10,679 nt of DNA from Candidatus Aerophobota bacterium (GTDB lineage Bacteria; Aerophobota; Aerophobia; Aerophobales; B47-G16). Below, piece after piece: positions 7,301 to 10,679 of this stretch (positions within the stretch are counted from its first letter, which is position 1; every line of letters begins with the position of its first letter). The stretch is taken from contig QMPZ01000040.1 in the NCBI GenBank assembly GCA_003648815.1, forward strand, positions 1 to 10,679, read 5' to 3'. Below the pieces are notes generated by a model. It was not told the DNA's origin, made no database searches, and saw only the letters and a program-made list of their open reading frames with translations. A program made the translations under genes and the position numbers.

Positions 7301-9082
7301 GTGTCCATTATCAAATCCCATAGCCTGTAAAAACTCCTTTACCCATTGTTTAATCCTCTGCTCGTGCTCCTCAGGTGTTAAAATATCTACTTTCCCTTTT
7401 CTAACCTCTATTTTTTCTCCTGCTTTTAATGGTTTCTCAAGAAGAAGCTCAAGGGGTAAATGACAGGTATCTGTCCATTTCAGGTAAATCTCCTTTGCCT
7501 TACGTTCTGGAGGAGACGGGATTCTTACCAGAATGTAAAACTCTCCTTCGAAGCTTCTCTGGCTTGCAAGATAGTAAGTCTTTGGATAAACCACAGGTGG
7601 ATCTGGCTCATACCTTGGTTTCATATCAGGTCCTACTGTCCAGCCGTGAAGAAGTGCCATCCCAAGAGGAAAGGTTAGCTTTTTATCTCCTAAAAAATTA
7701 CCCTCCTCATCCTCTACACTAATCCTGAAAACCAATTTCAAAGGAACATCCTTCAGGAAAACATAATCCCTGTTTTCCTCAGGTTTTCGTGTAAGTATAA
7801 AGGTTGAGTACTCTCCTTTTCCGTTTAAAAATCCACTGTCTTTTTCTATAGAAATAAAGGAAAGTTTTTTTGAATTAATTATCTCTAAGGAAACCGATCC
7901 TTTTTTCAAAGGTTTTAAGTCCTGATCAACTACCTTTATCTCAATTGGGATTTTTCGTTTTACCCCATCCCTGAAAGGAAAAGAAATAAATTTTTCACCT
8001 ATACTGGCTTTAATTTCAACGCTGGTAATCTTTTTTTGAAGCACAAAGTTAAATCCACTCAGGCTAAATGGTTTTTTCCCTTTTGTTGGAATTGAGATTT
8101 TATATTTTCCATTTTTATCACTCACCGTGCTCACATTTAGCTCCACTATCTTTACAATAGCTCCAGGGATAGGATTTCCATTCTCGTCTTTAACTATTCC
8201 TGTTATACTAATGCTTGACGGCATATATGTCTCACTAATAATGTTTTGCCTTGATTTAAACTTAGGATGGGAGCATACCAGAGTTATCTGCCAGTAATTT
8301 TCCTTTTTTTGAGGTTTTGCTACATCATTTAGTAATTTTTCCGAATGAGCAGCAAAGTTTTTGACAAATGCTGCTAACATTGACTCTACTGAACTAAGAG
8401 AATACTTTACATTCCCTGTGTTTGAATATTCTTTATAGCTTATTTCAATAACAACTCTATCACCATAATTTAAAGCAATATCGCGCTCATCAGAGTATTT
8501 AAAAATAACATAGCCATATGCTGATTGGCTAACTGATTCCTGGCCATTACTTTTGGAATACCTTCTGTCAAATTTTAAAAATCCTTTTCCACCTCCAATA
8601 CTAAGGAATCTTTCCTTATGAGTATGGATATTAATACCCACACTTGTTTTCACTGAGCTTTGCCACGATCTGGGCTTTGGAATATCGCTTAACCCGGGGC
8701 CATTATCTACACATAGGTTATAACCAGGTAAATTGATAAAAGTTGGCAAAGAAATAATCAAATCTACTTCAGGATCTGGTGTACGATAGGTAAGCTGACC
8801 TATTTTGTCCAATCCCAGGTCACGGGCAGCATAATCTACCAAAGCAGGGTCTGGAAAAAGGAAGATTTCTCCATTATTCTGGGTAATTTTTTTTATAGCT
8901 AAAAGAGCTTTGCTGTCTTTATATATAGAAACGAGTTTCTCCCATGACCACTCCTCTGTACTACGGGAGGCAGGGTATTTTGGGGATGATCCAGCACAGC
9001 TCTGTTGGACAAATAAAAGTTGAGAGGAAAAAATAACCAACAGAAAAAAAATAAAAGAAAGAAGGGTTAATTTTTTAACCAT
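4331..9082 (-). CDS. Large secreted multidomain metallopeptidase-like protein
   Basis: A 1583-residue exported protein. The ATG at 9082 follows GGAGGAGG. Order: signal peptide about 1-30 (KK, long hydrophobic core, cleavage near SCAG); an unrecognised region 36-285; a CnaB/carboxypeptidase-regulatory-like beta domain 290-335 (ITGIVKDENGNPIPGAIV, then DKNGKYK); probable beta domains to about 560; a zinc metallopeptidase core with HEIGH at 657-661 and a candidate third ligand E707 in YENTADFFA (gluzincin-like E-x3-D); a FecR-like region 845-985; a concanavalin-like/DUF1349-type region about 1030-1223; a Pro/Ala/Ser linker near 1228-1245; a DNRLRE-type domain 1248-1433 (AYLKFDLP, ITWNNQP, VDITSLVKMWL); and a C-terminal beta domain about 1448-1583. 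It probably acts outside the cytoplasm, on the surface or released. Domain calls are from motifs only; substrate unknown. It is monocistronic by spacing, with its own promoter at 9170-9199. Confidence 0.85.
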   Translation of the reverse strand: MVKKLTLLSFIFFLLVIFSSQLLFVQQSCAGSSPKYPASRSTEEWSWEKLVSIYKDSKALLAIKKITQNNGEIFLFPDPALVDYAARDLGLDKIGQLTYRTPDPEVDLIISLPTFINLPGYNLCVDNGPGLSDIPKPRSWQSSVKTSVGINIHTHKERFLSIGGGKGFLKFDRRYSKSNGQESVSQSAYGYVIFKYSDERDIALNYGDRVVIEISYKEYSNTGNVKYSLSSVESMLAAFVKNFAAHSEKLLNDVAKPQKKENYWQITLVCSHPKFKSRQNIISETYMPSSISITGIVKDENGNPIPGAIVKIVELNVSTVSDKNGKYKISIPTKGKKPFSLSGFNFVLQKKITSVEIKASIGEKFISFPFRDGVKRKIPIEIKVVDQDLKPLKKGSVSLEIINSKKLSFISIEKDSGFLNGKGEYSTFILTRKPEENRDYVFLKDVPLKLVFRISVEDEEGNFLGDKKLTFPLGMALLHGWTVGPDMKPRYEPDPPVVYPKTYYLASQRSFEGEFYILVRIPSPPERKAKEIYLKWTDTCHLPLELLLEKPLKAGEKIEVRKGKVDILTPEEHEQRIKQWVKEFLQAMGFDNGHLSKTLFNLQKLPVRYNVSGASVPHYARGGFESVGHIDIFDSDTEYWGSKAFKGVDPPYTILFHEIGHFVHKQMVDRWIEACLWDKFYLGAEHSTWRPPEAKTEKGKRVTSFYENTADFFAYLMYKFLDKHHPEFKDSIYYDPGYLEDFDTTKKAMAALAYGGYKVEGIQTTFLRYLYGNFVKISPARVFGDYLRIMDSFKQESWILKWVPARNIEEWVQMKRKHKGIQEGNLDVLAHKFRVVSYDAGITAYAQGNLKIKINQNSYQLKEGVSGMVSLTPGDTVQIKEGASIIYINDPQKGERTYLFVKKGAVFQFLSFREIKVIQGEVAFHGPIIIRTASATIQPKGTSGVVKAKANGEIKIQVVKGKVDIKTSTTQKELLEGQEAIIDTEGKIKFIQAVNQNQIVESFYQNALPAGVKIIESTEVSQTAKGGVTSFKRNWKWSDPEGNDHYSIQGNEFYLKINPYQDIWYCNRGGAGLLTTDVPQTDTWSAEVMLKVTERKQATHTGLVIWNGRERNPVYALYVGLYDTQRVRVEGSYSKTSTGWPDTLRAIKGNKGNFDDPYNQTSVFLKIERKGDNYSFYYRSPDSRNWKMLGQILTKDKFTRIGFIGKSWGGNSLEARFTDFKLSVFKAPGASPEKKPSTAAPSGTPLNIIKLHPTADSHVFAYSYRNWDNANWGKWEIIGAGWQVPGGEKRAYLKFDLPKVPCKKATLKLYLYNIGGSNSLTLGVYRVLEPWNEGTDTYHPGKIEKTAKEGEITWNNQPAFDSHPVVKFKPPAEVNRWVSVDITSLVKMWLSGKPNYGLMIKMVEIPHAGLSESIYNFWSREYKDKTKWPLLEIETSHPKKVHPPAVVVRANVLLVERQSKLDYAQKSEKLRGDGHPDTHFQLILNAPKKTIKWLEIRNTNGQFSVWDTKPSNGMWLIVVVYDGITLNHSDGSFEATLPGEKRTFDLYLQDNGSIAAGNTSYKLTIGFADGRTFSFPITCKSHQ

Positions 9083-9169
9083 TGGTTTCCTCCTCCAAAA
9101 TTATTAAAGAAAACAGAATTTAGCAAAGATCAACTGTTTTACTCAAAAACTCTTTTCTAAACCTATTGC

Positions 9170-9199
9170 ATTTTACCCAATTTCTCCATAAATTGTCAA
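9170..9199 (-). promoter_or_regulatory. Sigma70-type promoter of the secreted protein gene
   Basis: On the minus strand a perfect TTGACA (9199-9194), an 18-base spacer and TAAAAT (9175-9170, one mismatch). Initiation near 9163 gives a leader of about 80 bases to the ATG at 9082. The -35 lies 12 bases from the insertion-sequence end at 9212, so all upstream activating sequence now belongs to the IS. Confidence 0.7.
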
Positions 9200-9211
9200 C
9201 TAAACTTTGCC

Positions 9212-9231
9212 CTGAAGTTGGGACACTTTTT
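9212..9231 (+). repeat. Left terminal inverted repeat of the IS
   Basis: Pairs with 10424-10443 at 19 of 20 positions. The variable base is the G (here) or A (right end) in GTTGGRACAC. Confidence 0.85.
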
Positions 9232-9255
9232 AGAAGGTGCTTAAAAAATAACCTC

Positions 9256-9299
9256 CCTTGGAGTATAATATAGAGTTAGGAATTACAAATACCCCAAGG
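9256..9299 (+). promoter_or_regulatory. IS promoter with fold-back hairpin over the RBS
   Basis: A perfect TATAAT (9264-9269) with a weak TTAAAA -35 at 9241-9246 should start transcription near 9276. Inverted arms CCTTGGAGTA (9256-9265) and TACCCCAAGG (9290-9299) pair at 9 of 10 positions. The right arm covers the AAGG of the AAGGAAG ribosome site for the ATG at 9312. Transcripts from the IS promoter lack the left arm, while read-through transcripts carry it and would hide the ribosome site. That is the fold-back inhibition logic known from IS10 and IS50. Confidence 0.5.
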
Positions 9300-9311
9300 A
9301 AGATTCACAAA

Positions 9312-10218
9312 ATGAACATCCCTTTGTATTATGCAAAATTTTACAAGATATTTCAAGCAGTCTTGCAAATGCAGCTAACAAACAGGCTTTAAAAAGACCT
9401 GTTTTTCAACCTTAGGGATAGATGGGGCAAAAAGCTTTATAATCTTAAGAGGTAGCAAGACAGCTTCTATCCTTAAAAAGTTTTTCTGTCTCAAGGAAGA
9501 TGTTAACAGGATTCTTAGATGTTTTATTTGCCAGCATGCCCTTAGAGGAAAAGCTTGTCCCATTTACTTTGAGATTCTTTTCCTCCGGATAATAGGAAAG
9601 GCAAGTAAAAATTTATTTGAAGTTGAGTTTGTTAAAAAGCTAAGAAAAATTCTGCCTCATAAAAAGGGTATAATAATTACCTGGGATAGAGGATTTAGGA
9701 ACAGGTTATAAAAAGAATAATTAATACCCCTGGAGTATACTTTGTGGGGAGGAGAAGGAAAGATATTTTCCTTCCCCTCTCTTTACGGTTTAAGCTACAA
9801 AATTCCCTGTCTTTTAGTAGGCTACCTGCAAAAGAAAATGAAAGAGCCCTGGTGGATTGTAACCAGTTTAAAAGAGAAACCTTTTATTATCCTTAAGGTG
9901 TACAGACAAAGATTTTGGATTGAGGAGGGATTTAGGGACCTAAAAAATGAATTTAAGATGAAAAAACTCTTTAGGGAAAAGACAAAGGAGGATAGATTTG
10001 AGAAATTTCTAATAGCCTGTGTGATAGACTACTTTTTTATCTATGCTCTGGGGCTAATAAATAAGGATAAGCAAAACTACTTTGTAGAGTCTTCTAAAAA
10101 GAAAGAAAAGAAAATCTCATATTTCTTTTTAGGTGTAAAGATTTTAAACTCATACCTTTTTATAAAGAAAGCAGATATTTTAAGGTTAATTAAAGTTTTA
10201 TCCTTAGCAGAGTTTTAA
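9312..10218 (+). pseudogene. IS4-type transposase, frameshifted and incomplete
   Basis: The reading begins at ATG 9312 (MNIPLYYAKFYKIFQAV) and stops after 26 codons at 9390. A second frame is open from 9379 to 9708 and contains PIYFEILFLR and the second catalytic Asp in ITWDRGF (D at 9685-9687). It meets stops at 9709 and 9718. In between, another frame reads VIKRIINTPGVYFVG, the expected continuation. From about 9742 the former frame resumes to 10218 (TTG at 9742 is only a formal start), with WWIVTS and the YREK motif containing the catalytic Glu. The first catalytic Asp is not visible; the stretch before PIYFEI looks shortened, as by an internal deletion. The protein cannot be active, so this copy depends on another source in trans. 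Confidence 0.85.
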
Positions 10219-10423
10219 AACTATCACCAAAAGTTTTGGTTAAATAATAAAAAGGAAAAATAAAAAAAGAAGGTTAATAAAAAGGCAGGAGGGAGGTGCT
10301 GAATTTTTTAAAAAATAATCCCAAACGAACCAAAAAGAAAGTCTATAAAAACTCTTTTCCCTTATTTAACTTTAATTTTTCTGTAAATCTTGCTTTGATT
10401 CTGGTTTTTTATTCCATTTTAGA

Positions 10424-10443
10424 AAAAAGTGTTCCAACTTCAG
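10424..10443 (-). repeat. Right terminal inverted repeat of the IS
   Basis: Inverted copy of 9212-9231 with one mismatch. It ends 41 bases before the stop codon of the exonuclease-like gene. Confidence 0.85.
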
Positions 10444-10468
10444 AAGGCATACTGATTAGATGATGATT

Positions 10469-10483
10469 CAAGAGTGCCTCTTG
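10469..10483. terminator. Weak hairpin after the exonuclease-like gene
   Basis: CAAGAG, loop of three, CTCTTG directly follows the stop at 10485, with a further GATGAT/ATCATC pairing outside it that takes in the last codons. There is no U-tract on the minus strand, so intrinsic termination is doubtful. Confidence 0.25.
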
Positions 10484-10484
10484 C

Positions 10485-10679
10485 TCACTCATCATCCAGA
10501 TATAAAACAACCGGAATATGATCAGATGCCTCAAGTATATTAGGAAACTCTTCTGGATAGATATGATCTAAGTCAAGAAATTCATTATAAGTACCTTCTG
10601 TTAGGAAAAAGTAGTCAAATAGAACAGGTGGGTACTTGCCGCTTTTTTCAGTCCACAACTTTCCATTTATATCTACATC
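10485..10679 (-). CDS. Endonuclease/exonuclease/phosphatase-family protein, C-terminus
   Basis: The last 64 codons of a gene that enters from the right edge, stop TGA at 10487-10485. The segment ends with EASDHIPVVLYLDDE. SDHxPV close to the C-terminus is the hallmark of the endonuclease/exonuclease/phosphatase (DNase I-like) fold, where this Asp-His pair completes the metal-dependent active site. Before it, PPVLFDYFFLTEG also fits the penultimate strand region of the family (around the conserved D-x-F/I). Members cleave DNA, RNA or phospholipids; which applies cannot be told from this end. The start, any signal peptide and the other catalytic residues lie outside the window. The insertion sequence lies just past its 3' end. 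Confidence 0.75.
   Translation of the reverse strand, partial: DVDINGKLWTEKSGKYPPVLFDYFFLTEGTYNEFLDLDHIYPEEFPNILEASDHIPVVLYLDDE

Larger units (their letters stand above)
9212..10443 (+). mobile_element. Decayed IS4-type insertion sequence, 1232 bp
   Basis: It is bounded by 20-bp inverted repeats with one mismatch: CTGAAGTTGGGACACTTTTT at 9212-9231 and, inverted, CTGAAGTTGGAACACTTTTT at 10424-10443. The interior encodes a plus-strand transposase with the Y-x2-R-x3-E-x6-K signature of the IS4 group (YRQRFWIEEGFRDLK), broken by frameshifts and a probable internal deletion. It inserted between the secreted-protein promoter and the exonuclease-like gene. No direct repeat of the target is recognisable, which fits an old insertion. 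The same ends occur on the MITE at 4075-4216, so the family has been active in this genome. About 200 bases after the transposase (10219-10423) are very A/T-rich and carry no gene. Confidence 0.85.

Noticed and set aside
7429..7722. Plus-strand open frames of 60-97 codons inside the large secreted-protein gene.
   Set aside because: They lie opposite a strongly supported coding sequence, have low-complexity composition and lack ribosome sites.
9375..9563. Minus-strand 62-codon frame inside the IS.
   Set aside because: It is antisense to recognisable transposase sequence and has no ribosome site or protein-like features.
10226..10240. ACCAAAAGTTTTGGT palindrome as terminator of the transposase.
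   Set aside because: The stem is A/T-rich and followed by A-rich, not T-rich, sequence; simple palindromes are expected in this composition.
10444..10452. AAGGCATAC next to the right IS end, also found next to the left MITE end (4066-4074).
   Set aside because: The two copies are in opposite orientation relative to their terminal repeats, so they are not a shared target duplication; probably coincidence.

Overview
The window is bacterial DNA, AT-rich by eye, with clear Shine-Dalgarno sites and sigma70-type promoters. Nothing in it fixes the phylum. Gene style (FecR and DNRLRE-type secreted domains, a CATTGCG-type palindromic repeat, an IS4-type insertion sequence) would fit an uncultured or candidate-phylum lineage, but that is inference. 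Except for the insertion sequence at the right, every credible gene lies on the minus strand.

Right to left, i.e. in transcription order: (1) 10485-10679 is the C-terminus of an endonuclease/exonuclease/phosphatase-family protein, cut by the window edge. (2) 9212-10443 is a decayed IS4-type insertion sequence with 20-bp terminal inverted repeats, a hairpin over its ribosome binding site, and a broken transposase. (3) 4331-9082 is a 1583-residue secreted multidomain protein: signal peptide, CnaB/carboxypeptidase-regulatory-like fold, HEIGH metallopeptidase, FecR-like region, concanavalin-like region, DNRLRE domain and a C-terminal beta domain. It has a strong promoter just inside the IS boundary. 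(4) 3977-4330 is gene-free and holds a 142-bp MITE whose ends match the IS ends. The MITE carries a cloverleaf-like CATTGCG repeat, and a perfect 13-bp hairpin lies beside it. (5) 3629-3976 is a two-helix membrane protein.

The left third (282-3375) is an accessory-looking, nuclease-rich block: a stand-alone PD-(D/E)XK endonuclease-like protein, then a GIY-YIG protein, a PD-(D/E)XK protein with a zinc ribbon, and two tandem paralogues with an HD-like H...HD...D pattern. The last four are closely packed and look like one operon. The GIY-YIG gene appears to change frame at a C6 tract. Reading through by -1 adds an 83-residue tail and closes an otherwise unexplained gap of about 240 bases. This block is the best candidate in the window for an undescribed system (defence, mobile-element or repair related). 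Its function is not shown by the sequence.

The far left (1-281) has no gene that I can support and holds an imperfect long palindrome resembling a second MITE.
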